DNA from: Ditylenchus dipsaci
Taxonomy: Eukaryota; Nematoda; Chromadorea; Rhabditida; Anguinidae
Length of the DNA: 64,000 nucleotides
Reading direction: 5' to 3'
Assembly (NCBI GenBank): GCA_004194705.1
Contig: SADC01001204.1
Span: 1,116,001-1,180,000 of the forward strand
Positions 1 to 10,849 of this stretch are shown piece by piece; the first letter of the stretch is position 1, and each line of letters opens with the position of its first letter. Position numbers and translations under genes: made by a program. A model generated the notes under the pieces. It saw only the letters and a program-made list of their open reading frames with translations. It was not told the origin of the DNA and did no database searches.

Positions 1-337
1 GCTGACTTATTGGTTGAATTTATGACCTAAGAGTTTGCCACCATTGCCCACCACCCATTGTACCAACTTCTTGCAACTAGGCAGCCTTTCCAAACTTCTG
101 TCCCTTAATAAAAACACAGTAAGTCTACTAAATAATAGGGCGAAAAAAATATACTTAAGTCTCTCTATTGATTTTTCGCTCTTTTAAAGGGCACTTTGAA
201 AAAACACTGCAAATTAAGGTGGGGACCAGCAAATTTTTAAAAATCTTCCTTGTCTTTACTTGTTTCAAATTTTTTTTGGCAAAAAATCTACTTAAAAATA
301 AAAGTAGTCAAAAAAAATACGGATAAATATTTTCTTT

Positions 338-753
338 TGCCCGTTTCTGGCCTTTTTCTCCCCTTTTTTGCTTCTTTCTGCCCGCTTTTTTGAGAATGAT
401 CAAAAATAACCCCAATTTGTGATAATTTTTTTTATCCTGAGCCGCACCAGTATACGAAATTTTCTAAGGAATTCGAATTTTTTTACAGAATTTCGAAAAC
501 ATTCTTGGCTATCTATTTTCGGCCACTTTGCAGAATTTAACACCAAAAAATCTCTTTGATGCAATAAGTGATCACATCTCAACAGCCAAGAATTTTTTTG
601 AAATTCTGTAAATAAATTCGGATTCCTCAGAAAATTTTGTATACTGGTGCTGCTCATATAAAAAAATTATCACAACTTGGAGTTATTTTTGATAATTTTC
701 AAAAAAGCGGCAGAAAGAAGCAAAAACGGGCAGAAAAAAGCCAGAAGCGGGCA
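338..753. mobile_element. foldback MITE (~415 bp)
   Basis: The two halves are inverted copies: the CCCGTTTCTGGC side at 340 pairs with GCCAGAAGCGGG near 741-752, and the blocks at 395-470 and 600-700 mirror each other. Apparent open frames here are chance translations of the arms. No transposase is visible. Superfamily not assigned. Confidence 0.7.
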
Positions 754-1039
754 CTTTGAATACTTGACCAAAAATATTAATTAATATTTTTTAATATATT
801 TTAACCGAATTTCGGGAAAATTGTTAAATTTCAGCATTGCCGTGAAATTTTATGTGATGTGTAATTGGTCAACTTTTTTATAACCAATAGCTTTAACTAA
901 TAAGCCAATGAAGTATTTATGTGAACTTAGTCTTATGGCCTGTTCACATACTAAGAGTGAGAGTGGGAGTGAGAGTGAGAGTAAGTTGTCATTGTGAACA
1001 CCTCTTACTCCCACTCGCACTCTCAGGTGTTCACAAATT

Positions 1040-1715
1040 TTTATATTTTGCATTTAACTTATCATTTGAATATTTTATTTTTTGAATTTGTTCATAATAT
1101 TGTAAATTACGACATACGATTGCTCGTTGGATAGTTATAATGTCTCGTAAAATTTATATAATAGACACAGGACTATTAATAGAGCTTTCACGGCATTTTC
1201 AACATTATTTTATGTTCTCAGTGCTTCATTCATTTCTCCCTATACAAACCACGATTCATAGTTGTCTAAATTATTCTGATATATTCTTTGAACTCTAAGA
1301 GAGTAAAGCTGCCATCCTTTCCAACGCTTGAATCCAATAAACTGACTGAGCCGATTGAGAGAATTCAACAGTCAATGTGTTCACGGTTTTCGAAGCGTCT
1401 AAAATAGCGTTCTCAACACCTTCTGCGTGTAGGTAAAGGGAAATTTAGAACGCTGGATACAGCTGGCTGTGGTGAATTGCGTGAGCTCTCTATTCTAGAG
1501 AATCGTCATGGCGTCCCCGTTTTTCATGTCTTCGTCCTCAACCTAGTCCAAAAGAGAAGGAGACGATTGATGTCTTGAACTACTTCAGCTTCTTTTGCCT
1601 ATTAAAATTCAAATATTATTGGTTTTCATAATATCTGGTCGCAATCTATGATATTATAAACAAATTTAAAAAATAAAAAATACTTTAATTAGTTTTACGC
1701 AAAAGGAAAAAAAAG
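1040..1715. other. stretch without recognised gene
   Basis: AT-rich sequence inside the 936-4015 element. I see no long reading frame, RNA gene or clear repeat apart from the flanking hexamer arrays. Confidence 0.5.
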
Positions 1716-1973
1716 CATTGTGAACACCCGAGAGTGAGAGTGGGAGTGAGAGTAAAGCCTCGTGTCCAATTAGCGGATTTTCCTTTCACTCTCACTCACA
1801 CTCTTACCTCTCACTCTCACTTTCAGTGTGTGTCCAATTAGCGGACACTTATTTTTACTCTCACTTGCACTCAATTTTCGTGTGCCCTATTAGCGGAATT
1901 TTCAAATATTCGAAGCAGCAACCTCTACATCACTCCTTAGAATCGCTCAGAACCACATCCAGAGTGGCCTGAA

Positions 1974-2236
1974 GGCAAAAATAACTGGTTTTTTGAGGGT
2001 TTACTAAAGGGGGTAAACTTTTTGCGAAAATTCGATTGAGCGGATCAGATTTCGGGTTCGATAGGCTTAATCGCTCAGAATTCCAGGTTCACGGTGGTTT
2101 TGAGTGGTTCAGGGTGAATTAGTGTGGAATTCTGAGCGATTAAGCCTATCGGACCCGAAATCTGATCCGCTCAATCGAATTTTCGCAAAAAGTTTACCCC
2201 CTTTAGTAAACCCCAAAAAAACCAGTTATTTCTGCC
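1974..2236. mobile_element. foldback MITE, family F1 copy 1
   Basis: Arms of about 110 bp are inverted around a short spacer near 2105. A diverged second copy of the family is the core of the element at 46110-46845. Both contain GATTGAGCGGATCAGATTTC and its inverse. Confidence 0.75.
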
Positions 2237-2679
2237 TATTGGGCTCTAGGTAAATTCATTTTGGGATACCATAGAACTGTTTTTCTGCTCAATCACAATG
2301 ATTCCCCAAACTTTGGGGTTCAGCACTTTGGAGTGGGTACCTTTTTAGAGTATTGAGATTCTGGTTAGTCAAAACAAGTTTTTGGTCCTAACAAACAGTT
2401 TTCAGCTCGCAATTTTGGGTTGGATAGCATGGTTTATTTGTTCCTGAGAAATAAAAAAAATTTGTGGGCGAATTTACCTGTAGGCGAATTTACTGTGGGC
2501 GAATTAACCGTTTCCACTGCCTATTGGCTACTCCGACGTGAGTTCTCGGTAGGGTTGGGTAATTCTCCGGAGAAATACTTTCCGGGTAATCACCCGGGTA
2601 ATTACCCGGGTAATTACGCGGGTAATTACCGGTAATTACCCGAAAAGCGGAGAAAAACTATTTGCTGATACCTAAACCA

Positions 2680-2835
2680 TCTGGATGGTACCCAAACCAC
2701 CTGAATGTTACCCAAATCACCAGTATGGTACCCAAATCACCTGGATAGTGCCCAAACCATCTGGATATCACCCAAAACACCTGGATGTTGCCCAAACCAC
2801 CTGGATGTTACCCAAATCACATGGATGGTACCTAA
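2680..2835. repeat. 20-bp minisatellite (~8 copies)
   Basis: Tandem, imperfect copies of a unit like CACCTGGATGTTACCCAAAC. It lies inside the 2550-3581 hAT element. Confidence 0.85.
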
Positions 2836-3186
2836 ACCAAAAAATTTCTGGCTGAGTGGGGTAGGTGGATTTGTTAATAGTTAATCCTAATAAAAAGTGA
2901 ATGCTTAGTGACGATTGTGTTATTTGTCGACCATAATTGCCACAAAATTTTCTATGAAGAAAGCAATTATACTTGTAAAATAAAAACATTCAAAAGATAT
3001 CAGCATAAAAATTAAGAAGATATCGCAGAAAAATAAAATAATGAAAAAATGTATCAGCTGGGAATCGAACCTTCGACATTAAGAAGGAGACCAGTAGGGA
3101 AAAGGGAAAGCATGGCTCAAGCGGGAAGTGATCCCTGCATAATTAGAAAGGAAACATTGCCTCCCGGCTTCGACTTCGACGCAATT

Positions 3187-3390
3187 CTAAAGTAAAAACA
3201 GAAAATTAGAACGCTTTATACTTTTATAAGAACCAACCTCCAAGTGTTTCTCCATACTTTTCGCATCTGACTTGTAGCCAGCATTGCAGAACTTGCACAA
3301 ACCGGCCACTGTTAGATTCCCATTTGCATTTCTTTCTTCAACTTGATTGTAGTTATTCCAACACCAGGAAAAAGGCTTGAATTTGGACAT
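3187..3390 (-). pseudogene. BED-type zinc finger remnant of hAT transposase
   Basis: This 67-codon frame contains SWCWNNY, then a CKFC pair and a spaced histidine (MEKHLEV). That is the order of aromatic residues, C-x2-C and H seen in BED fingers, the DNA-binding N-terminus of many hAT transposases. It lies inside an element with hAT-type ends and an 8-bp duplication, which supports the reading. The second zinc-binding His/Cys is not clear, and no catalytic domain follows. The assignment rests on motif spacing alone. Confidence 0.5.
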
Positions 3391-4184
3391 TTATATTTTT
3401 CATCTATAATACGAATAGAGCAGCAGAAAAAAACTGTTTTCAGAAAACAATATTGAAGGTCAACTGCAATAAATACTAAAAAATAGTATTTCTCCGATTT
3501 TTCTTTACGGATAAATACTTAGTATTTCTCCGGGTAATTACCCAGGTAATTACCCGGAGAATTACCTATCACTCAACCCTAGTTCTCGGCGATGCTAATA
3601 AGGAAAGGGTTAGTGTAGTACTTTGTGTACTTAGAAGGGAGGTCACTGGTTCAAATCAGGGGTGCAGAAATAAATAAAAAATTAGAAAAAAATGCCCTTC
3701 AGTCTGCCTTTCACTCTCACTCTCAGTCTTTTTCAGTTTCAAGTCTTTTAAAAGTTGCCATTCACTCTCACTATCAGTCTGCCTTTCACTCTCATTCTGA
3801 CTTTGGACACACACTGAGAGTGAAAGTGAGAGTGAGGGACAAAGTCAGAGTGAGAGTGAAAGGTTTGTTGTGTGTCCAATGAAGAGTGAGAGTGTGAGTG
3901 AAGGTGAAAATCCGATAATTGGACACGAGGCTTAAGGTGCATTGTAAACACCTCCTTACTCTCACTCCCGTCCCACTCTCACTCTCACTTCCACTCTCAG
4001 TATGTGAACAGGCCATTAGAAAAAAATAAGAAAGCCAAAAAGGGTTATTTTCACTTACCTCGACCACCCTTTTATTAAAATTGAAAATAACGAGTCAAAT
4101 TTAAGGAAGAAAGGAAGGGGGTCAGGATAAGTGAAAAAACTCCAAAAAGAATTGTTTAGCAATTCTAAGAAAAAACTCCTTTAA

Positions 4185-4376
4185 AGGACCATTGCCGTCC
4201 CGACAACGAGAATTTCAAATGTTTGAATTGGCGCGGGACAGTTCTCTTTCCTCTTTCATTGTACTCTTTTGAGTCATTCGAAGCAAGTCAAAAGAGTAAA
4301 ATGAAAGACGAAAGAGAACTGTCCCGCGCCAATTCAAACATTTGAAATTCTCGTTGTCGGGGACGGCAATGGCCCT
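4185..4376. mobile_element. piggyBac-like MITE, TTAA-flanked hairpin
   Basis: An almost perfect ~90-bp inverted repeat with tips AGGACCATTGCCGTCC and its inverse, flanked by TTAA (4181-4184 and 4377-4380). TTAA is the piggyBac target duplication. Relatives sharing TTTGAATTGGCGCGGGACA lie at 7557-7784, 24020-24170, 24212-25235, 33830-34015 and 60905-60967. Confidence 0.85.
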
Positions 4377-4476
4377 TTAAAAAACAATTGATCAATCTAA
4401 AACATGTTAAGACTTTTTCAAAAAAATGTTCAATTCAACCCAGAATTTAAAAAAAATTTAGTCAGTTGACTGAAAC

Positions 4477-4932
4477 TTACAGAACGAGTTCGATTGCCTT
4501 TTTGAAACGGAACAGAGCCATTTCGCCACAGGTATCTTTGACTATACCCACCGAACAACGAATTCTGTGTTGCAAAATGCTGTAACAAATTATGAGGCTA
4601 AACTGGTTTCACATTTTATAACACTCACGGGCAAATATCTGTTGGCTGGTTGATCGTGTAGTGTAATTGGACACACAGTCGGATAGTTGGGGGTCACACT
4701 TAATTGTCAATAATAGTTAAATATGTTGATAAATAACTAGCAGTTACTCCATGAAGCACTGCTTGATATCTTCAGTGAGGAAGTCGCCATCATTTCCAGA
4801 CAAGATGTTGTGGCGGTTGTAGGACAACTGGCTGTTGGAAATGTGCTTGTTGGAGCGCCGAAGCACAGCGCTAGTGGCATGTCAGGCAAGAGCCAAAATG
4901 GCCAGGCACACAAAGGCAGTGAAGGAGTTCAT
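4477..4932 (-). CDS. secreted cysteine-containing peptide, two exons
   Basis: Exon 1 runs 4932 to 4748 and exon 2 runs 4579 to 4477. The 168-nt intron has GT at its donor and TTGTTACAG at its acceptor. Joining them gives 95 codons ending in TAA. Residues 1-16 (MNSFTAFVCLAILALA) are a typical signal peptide. The mature part is polar, with cysteines in the contexts KQCFM, IRCSV and DTCGEM and an amphipathic C-terminal helix. Codon 17 (4882-4884) is TGA; one base change to TGC would restore Cys. This is either a real nonsense mutation or a consensus error. The CG..A..F pattern after the last cysteine recalls nematode DUF19-type secreted proteins, but this is only a resemblance. Function unknown. 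Confidence 0.6.
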
Positions 4933-5187
4933 TGCTGAAATTATGATGATTTTTATATTTTAACAGGGTCAAATTAATGAGAGAGGCATTAAAATTGTAT
5001 AATTTTTTAGATATTGCATCATCTATCTGGTAAGTGCACCCTGCTTTCCAAAAAGTACAACCTCACTAGAATTCTCAGCAGAAAATATATATAAGAATTT
5101 TTACAAATTTATTGAAACGTATTGAATTCTTTTTGTCATTTTTCAAGTTAAGGGCACACACTTTTTTCGTCATCGAGTGAGTGCCTT

Positions 5188-5574
5188 TTAAAGTTTAAAT
5201 CTAAAATTTATTGTTTTTTCTAGAAGTTTTAGGTCAAAAAGGTAGCAGCCATTCAGGGCTATAATTTGGTACAGTAAAAACATAGTTTTATGTTCTGGCA
5301 CCGGACTGAGAGGAATGACCACACCCATTTTATTCTCACAACTACTAACAGCACTACTACACGAAGACAGAACTGACAATGGAGAGTGTACAATAGATAC
5401 TAGACGCTTCATTCGCTTCTTGGCACCCTCCAGCTCTTCTTGGCCACAGTGCAAGTAGTAGTCGGCTTGATCCATGTAAATGGCCGCTTTATTCCAGATC
5501 CTCTTCAGATGGGTCATCTCCATTTGGCTTCTTTGGTAGAGCTGCTGCAGAGAAATCGACGGGTCGGCGGTCAA
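5188..5574 (-). CDS. unrecognised helical protein, 3' part
   Basis: This frame of 128 codons begins with a charged, helix-prone segment (LYQRSQMEMTHLKRIWNKAA, then a QADYYLHCGQEELEGAKKR stretch) that reads like genuine protein. It continues with a serine-rich and then hydrophobic tail that may be 3' untranslated sequence. The frame probably enters from an upstream exon rather than starting at its first Met. It lies on the same strand as the 5713-6006 frame, separated by a tRNA-like insertion, so the two may be exons of one gene. I do not recognise the family. Confidence 0.4.
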   Translation of the reverse strand: MTADPSISLQQLYQRSQMEMTHLKRIWNKAAIYMDQADYYLHCGQEELEGAKKRMKRLVSIVHSPLSVLSSCSSAVSSCENKMGVVIPLSPVPEHKTMFLLYQIIALNGCYLFDLKLLEKTINFRFKL

Positions 5575-5599
5575 GTAAGCGTACGCCAGTGTCCGCGTA

Positions 5600-5705
5600 C
5601 GGCTTTTTTACAGGCCTGGGAAAAAGTGCGATCCCACGATATCCTCCTTGCAAGTCGGCGCTCTAACCATTTGAGCTAACAGGTCGCCCCAGGCCTGTTT
5701 CTTAT
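5600..5705 (-). other. tRNA-derived sequence (degenerate)
   Basis: The minus strand reads a good pol III A box (TAGCTCAAATGGTTAGAGCG) and a possible TGC anticodon, but the anticodon stem does not pair and the T-arm (GGGATCGCAC) is degenerate. It sits between two possible exons and is more likely a tRNA-derived repeat than a working gene. Confidence 0.4.
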
Positions 5706-5712
5706 TTCTCTG

Positions 5713-6006
5713 CTATCTGCCTCCCTTACAGTCACTTCCACTTAAGTCCAGTCCAGTTGAGAGTTGAGTTGAGGTTGTCCAGTCCAGTGAGTCCAGTCCA
5801 GTTCCCTTGATCTTCTTCAAAAGCGCATTCCACTGGGCACTGGCCATTTCCTCAGTCTCTTGCAGGTTTGCTTCCTCCGGAGCGATCGCGAGCCCGTCTC
5901 GGATGTCCAAAATTTGCCTTGGCGCCTTTCGCTTCGGCTTAGCATAGCTTTTCTTTTGCTTCAGCATGGCTTTCATTTCCACAGCACAGAGAATTGACGA
6001 ATTCAT
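5713..6006 (-). CDS. unrecognised basic protein, 5' part
   Basis: A 97-codon frame with a lysine-rich N-terminus (MLKQKKSYAKPKRKAPRQI) and an acidic glutamate-rich middle around EEANLQETEEMASAQW, then a C-terminus that translates a CCAGTC minisatellite (5740-5810). Only the first ~70 residues look protein-like. The start at 6006 is the first Met of the frame. It may join the frame at 5188-5574 by splicing. No domain recognised. Confidence 0.35.
   Translation of the reverse strand: MNSSILCAVEMKAMLKQKKSYAKPKRKAPRQILDIRDGLAIAPEEANLQETEEMASAQWNALLKKIKGTGLDSLDWTTSTQLSTGLDLSGSDCKGGR
5740..5810. repeat. CCAGTCCAG-type minisatellite
   Basis: Short imperfect repeats of CCAGTCCAGT and GAGTTGAG units, overlapping the end of the 5713-6006 frame. 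Confidence 0.6.
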
Positions 6007-6009
6007 AGC

Positions 6010-6670
6010 ACTTTAGGTTCAGCTTAAGAACGAACAGACTAAGATTTTCGCCGACAGGTCAACATTCTTTCGGTAGAAAACAAATCCTGTTTGAAATCGC
6101 TTTACGATTTCAAACAGTATTTGCCCCTTTAACTTCAGTTTTCGGTGATTCCTCTCAGGACAAATCGACGGTACGGAGATTTGCCTTCGCAAATCTCCCT
6201 CCTTGCAGTAACAAAACTTTAAAATATTAAAAAAAAATCAGATCTAAAAATCGGTCTAAATATGCTGGTGGTCAATTCGGTAGGCTGCCAAACGTTCTGT
6301 ACCAAAAAACAGCTAAGTATCAAGGCAAAAAATTTAGGGGGTAAGGCCAAAAACTTATGTAGATACAAATTTTGTAAAATACAGTCTACTTTAGATGTAA
6401 GGCGTTTCATCAGGTTAGACTGCACTTTACAAAAGCAGCCAGCTCGAAAAGTAGCAGGAAGAGTTATAATTCACTCCCTGATTTCTTCGGTCTCTATAGT
6501 GGCCATGGCTTGAGCAAATGCATCCATGGTTAGTAATTTCAAGGCCATATAGGCAACAAATACCTTTCGAATCAGCTGAACACCAATTTTTATGTTTTGC
6601 TGTGTTCAAGCAAGCTTAAGATGAACATATGGTGCTGCTCATTTTTGTCTAAGACTAAATTTTTTGCTTT
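6010..6670. other. stretch without recognised gene
   Basis: Two small perfect hairpins are visible: GTTTGAAATCGC with its inverse around 6089-6116, and GGAGATTTGC with its inverse around 6175-6200. No convincing coding or RNA feature otherwise. Confidence 0.5.
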
Positions 6671-6671
6671 T

Positions 6672-7556
6672 GGTGCTGCTCATTGCTGTTTTGTCTTGTA
6701 GGACGGCATTTTTTGCTTTTTCACGTATGTTGCACAGTACTTATTTTTTCAGTTGTCAATGAATCGTGCTATACTGCTGCTGAAAATCACATCTTGGAAA
6801 ATCGAGTTCACAAACTTTTTGCACAAAAGTTTGACCTTTATTATGCTTTTCTACCAACGAACAGTTAACGAACAGTTAATAAGGCTCCACCCTCGATCTT
6901 AACCCAGAATCAGCACAGAATAGTAAATGCAAACTAGAAATAGTTTGTTCCAGCAATTTATTTTAGTTAATAAAGCCCCACTACACAAGTGAGGTTGTCA
7001 AAAATTTTACATCGGGTCTTCAAAAAGGCCTGTGTTTGTAACTAATACAAATGAGCAGTGAAATGTTTTCTTTATGTGCATTAATCTACTGCACAGACTT
7101 ATAGGATGGAATGCAGGTCAGACAAAGAGACGTCATACAAAATAGTGTTCTTTGATGTATCTTAAGTCGCAGCATACAGTTTATGTTATATTTATCTGAA
7201 GAGTCAACCGACGTATATGATCTAATATAAATGTTCGAAATTTCGAAATTATCCAACTAATGTGCTAAAAAGAATGTATGGAAAGTTAAATAATAATATA
7301 AAACAAAAACTCAGGGAGCAACATGTCCTCGGTAGTATAGTGGTAAGTATCCGCGCCTGTCACGTGCGAGACCCCGGTTCGATTCCCGGCCGGGATGAAT
7401 TCTTTTTTTGTTTCGATCATATATCCGGTAAAAAATTTTTTCTTACTTTTCATTTCTTTTATATTTCTTTTCACTAATGTTTAAATGAAATTTTAAAACC
7501 TTTTTTTGAAAAATTTCGTGATACACTGAGCAAACCTATTGAAACATGTTTATTAA
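6672..7556. repeat. ~0.9-kb repeat unit A-B-C carrying a tRNA-Asp copy
   Basis: Three blocks recur elsewhere. A (about 6672-6960) matches 22432-22722. B (about 6965-7260) matches 21820-22120, 22725-23025 and, inverted, 16488-16738. C (about 7260-7555, with the tRNA) matches 22120-22430. The block order here and at 21.8-23.0 kb implies they derive from a head-to-tail array. Confidence 0.85.
7326..7397 (+). pseudogene. tRNA-Asp (GTC), probably decayed copy
   Basis: A 72-nt match to animal tRNA-Asp with intact A and B boxes and a CTGTCAC anticodon loop. Unlike the copy at 22182, its acceptor stem has two mismatches (3' side CCGGGAT instead of CCGGGGA) and its T stem has a C:C mismatch at the centre. 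Folding is therefore weakened, and it may be a pseudogene or carry consensus errors. Confidence 0.7.
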
Positions 7557-7784
7557 AGAACCCTGTCTCTTCCTGATCAATGGTTCCGCACCAAATCAAA
7601 ATTTTTTCCCTAATCATTGAAGTTCTGTACTGATTTTTTAACTTGGTTTCTAACACAACTATACCTAAAATTAAATTCTAGGGCTTGTTTTGTTAGAAAC
7701 CAAGTTGAAAAATCCGTACAGAAATGATTAGGCAAAAAATTTTGAATTGGCGCGGGACCATTGATCAGGAAGAGAGAGGGTCCT
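7557..7784. mobile_element. piggyBac-like MITE
   Basis: Flanked by TTAA (7553-7556 and 7785-7788). The tips AGAACCCTGTCTCTTCCTGA and TCAGGAAGAGAGAGGGTCCT are inverted, and internal arms pair around 7680. At 22415-22440 the matching repeat copy has only the first ~19 bp of this terminus before joining block A, so insertion or excision is polymorphic between copies. Confidence 0.75.
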
Positions 7785-7829
7785 TTAAGGGAAAAAGAGG
7801 GTTGTTAACCGAGGGTTGTTAAAAATAGT

Positions 7830-8680
7830 ACGTGGAGAGTACTATTTCTGCAGATAAAACTGCATTTTCATTTATTTCCTTTTTTGCCGGTTGGCCATAT
7901 TTTGGCCAGTTATAAAAGTGATCGAAAACAAGACTAATTCGTCACATTCAGACATCATCATTTTTCCATAAAATATAGAAAAAGTTTGCAAACATTTTAG
8001 TGCCCAAACAACAGAAGATGAAATAAACGGGAATTGCTAAAAATTTAACCAAAAGTTGTATTTTTTGGCAATTTTCTATGACGCGATTTTGTAACTTTAT
8101 TTGATTTAGTAAACCAAGAATTTCATTCACACCATGACTTTTACTCATACAATTGGAGAGTACTATTTCTGCAGATAGCAATGCATTTTTATTTGCAAGT
8201 GCGGAAATATAAAAGTCATATTTTTTGAGCGATAATAATCGTGGCCATATTTTGGCCAACCGGCTCCACTCGGTAATTTTAAAAAAGCTCGAAATTTTTT
8301 TTGTCTATTTATCGCTTTTCCTTACTATTTTTATCGAGTTTTTTCTTTTGATCATGACGTTATTTTTTTAGACAAAAATTAGTGCAAAAATAATTAAGCC
8401 ACAGTGAAAAATGCGTTAGAAGACGAATTTTTGAAAAGGTAGGCACTTCGCATGTTAGATGCGCACAGTGTACAAAGCAGAGCTCAGTGACATCCAAAAG
8501 GTGTAAAGTAGCGCTCGAAATTGTATTTTTTAATTTTTTTGGTTATTTTTTTGGTATTATTCACAAAATTGTTTTAAAAAATTCGAACACTTGTTCCTAA
8601 AAGAGCTTCAGTTTTTGAATTGCCGCCAAAAGTATTTTTACCGCTCTGAGCCGGTTGGCCAAATTTTGTCCAATTCGTAA
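7830..8680. repeat. GGCCATATTTTGGCCA repeats, no gene
   Basis: A palindromic GGCCATATTTTGGCCA block with adjoining GCCGGTTGG or its inverse recurs at about 7892, 8240 and (diverged) 8645, together with repeated TACTATTTCTGCAGATA at 7840 and 8160. This looks like remnants of one inverted-repeat family. The minus-strand 103-codon frame here has no recognisable domain. Confidence 0.5.
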
Positions 8681-9459
8681 TTCAACTTTTATAGAAATTT
8701 TTCCTGCCATTCTTACTTTTTTCTCTGGTTTCTTTATAAAAATGCAAAAATCTGTTAAAAAGAGGCATTCCTAAGACGCCGGCAAAAGAGGGTTAAAGGG
8801 GCATGCTCAACGCCGATGGGAATATTTTGAAAGGCGGGTACCAGTGAAATTCAAACAAGAATTAATTTCACGCAATTTTGTAAAAGTTAAGGGAAAACTA
8901 TGTTTCCAATCGTAATCGATCCGACGACCAACTTTTACACTACGCTGCTGCTTTTTCAGGAGTGGCGTAAAAACGGGGATGCAAAAACGAGGATGACCAA
9001 AACCGGGATGCAAAAACGGTACTTGTTCACTGGGCAAAGCGTCAAATTCAGATTTGAAAAAAATTCAAATTTTTATTTGGTTTCAAGACATAAAACATAG
9101 TTGACTATTTCGACTATTTTTTGACTCCCTACATTACCCTCATTATTTTTTCGAAAATTTTTACTTACGACTGCTCATATTTGGTACCAAACAGAAGCTG
9201 AGCCAACGCTGAATCTTTCTGCGTTTTTACTTTTTACATTTTGTTTTCGTTTTTTGTAAAATCGTTAATTCCATTTTGGACAGGTACACTTCAATGGCTA
9301 TAACTTTTCAAACCTGAGTCTAAAAGTGAGCCTAAAAGTGAGTCTACAGGAAATGAAGCCCTTTTCAAGGGCTTTCTATTGGTATATTGTGTTCCTTTTA
9401 AGACTGTCGTTTCTTATAAAATTTCTGTGGTCAAAGTTAGCCATCTGATTTTTAATACT

Positions 9460-9910
9460 GTTATTCAGGTGTTCCAGGTACCTGGAGTATCTGAAAAATT
9501 AAAAAAAATCTAAATCTACAAAAGAGCTATGCCATCATAGGCAAAATTGTGTGCAGAATTGCGTTTGTTAAAACTAAAATTGCGATTGAAGTCAACAAAA
9601 TCCCAAACCTCGTGGTGGGTACCACCTGGCCAGGTGGATATCCGCCTCGCGTACCTGAAACATTTGAAATCGAAAACAAGCCATACTTTCATACGTGGAA
9701 TCGCGCAGTGAATCCTGTTTGACAGGACAGAAATTGCGGTTTTACTCACCAAAACTTCAAAACCCGGGGTGGATACTACCTGGCCAGGTGGATATTAACC
9801 CCGGAGTACCTGCAAAAATAAAAAAAAGTTTAAAATCGAAAACACACCATGCTATCCTATGCAAAACCGTCTGGCGAATCGGGTTTGATTAGTATCAAAA
9901 CTGGGTTTTA
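9460..9910. repeat. ~150-bp tandem repeat, 3 copies
   Basis: Three diverged head-to-tail units. Each starts near a GTACCTG..AAA segment; the second and third contain the palindrome ACCTGGCCAGGT and end with a run such as TTTTACTCACCAAAAC or TTTAACCCACCAAAAC. Confidence 0.7.
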
Positions 9911-10029
9911 ACCCACCAAAACCCAGAAACCCGCAATTTGAACATTCAAAATTTGAATTTTTCGAAAAACATAATGCCAATCTGTATTTGACAATGTACT
10001 GACTTTTGACACGGCGTGTGGGGGGAGGG

Positions 10030-10350
10030 CGCATTTGTAAATTTTTGTAAATCGTGTTTAAACGACTCCTAAGTAATTTTTATGTGCTTAAAAAGATAAA
10101 AAGCTGTTTCTAACACTTTTCTACATAAAAAACCAATTTTTGGAAAAAAAATTTTTGACTAAAATTTGATCAGAAACTTGATTTGCCTTGGTCCCAAGGC
10201 AAAAAGTCAGATACTGGGCAAATTTTTTTTCTTTTAAAAATCGATTTTTTATGTGGAAAATTGTTAGAAAACAGCTTTTTATCGTTTTAAGCACATAAAA
10301 ATTACTTAGGAGTCGTTTAAACACGATTTACAAAAATTTACAAAATGCGG
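10030..10350. mobile_element. foldback MITE
   Basis: Arms of ~130 bp: GCGCATTTGTAAATTTTTGT at 10029 mirrors the end near 10345, with GTTTAAACGACTCCTAAGTA in both arms. The centre contains GCCTTGGTCCCAAGGC, a motif shared with other elements here. Confidence 0.75.
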
Positions 10351-10849
10351 GGTTCAGTACTAAAGTTCAAATCCCTCTAATATCAGTAAAATGTTTCTGC
10401 TTAATTTTGAATTTTTCGGGTTAATCTGGGTTGAGGAGCCAACTTTGTGATCAGAAGCCTCACAATACCGTTATGGATAGGGCTGTCTATCCGGTTAAAT
10501 ATTTGAGACTAAATTTTAGATTAGGTTTAGGTTTTTAATCTTAGGCTCGGTGCGGTTAACCAAAAATTTTGGTTCATGTCGGCTTTTTAGCTAACCGCAT
10601 CTCATTACCCGAACCACTCAAACTACACGTAACCACACACACGGAGTTTAGCTTGCTTTGAAAATTAGAGGTAATTCAAACATTTTCTATGAACCAACCG
10701 CAGGTTTGGTGGATGCCAAATGTATGAACGAAACCAAGTGGTCGTCGGTATTGGTTTGGGTTTAAATTTAGTTCCAAACTCTATTTTCTGCTCTAATTCG
10801 AGCATTTTAAAGATTGTTGATGGTTTTCGTAAACTTTTTTTCTGCATCC

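Larger units (their letters stand above)
2550..3581. mobile_element. hAT-type element with 8-bp target duplication
   Basis: The ends TAGGGTTGGGTAATTCTCC and GGAGAATTACCTATCACTC..AACCCTA are inverted and flanked by the identical octamer GTTCTCGG (2542-2549 and 3582-3589). An 8-bp duplication is the hAT signature. Just inside each end lies an array of a ~12-bp GGGTAATTACCC-type unit, and positions 2680-2835 hold eight copies of a ~20-bp unit of the CACCTGGATGTTACCCAAAC type. The element keeps part of a BED zinc-finger exon (3187-3390, minus), so it looks like an internally deleted derivative of an autonomous hAT. Confidence 0.85.
936..4015. mobile_element. Harbinger-like element with (GAGTGA)n termini
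   Basis: The left tip TGGCCTGTTCACATACT and its inverse at 3999-4015 (GTATGTGAACAGGCCA) are each followed inward by imperfect GAGTGA hexamer arrays. TTA lies directly outside both ends (933-935 and 4016-4018), which fits the 3-bp TWA duplication of PIF/Harbinger elements, as does the GGCCTGTTC tip. The interior holds further hexamer blocks (about 985-1030, 1720-1905, 3700-3960), a foldback (1974-2236) and a hAT derivative (2550-3581). It could instead be two adjacent shorter elements; no Harbinger transposase is seen. Confidence 0.5.

Noticed and set aside
3045..3085. tRNA gene on the minus strand (GGTTCGATTCCC box)
   Set aside because: Only the T-arm is present; no A box or acceptor pairing was found.
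4882..4884. TGA as selenocysteine
   Set aside because: Position is at the signal-peptide boundary, with no redox-type context or recognisable SECIS-like element nearby; mutation or base error is simpler.
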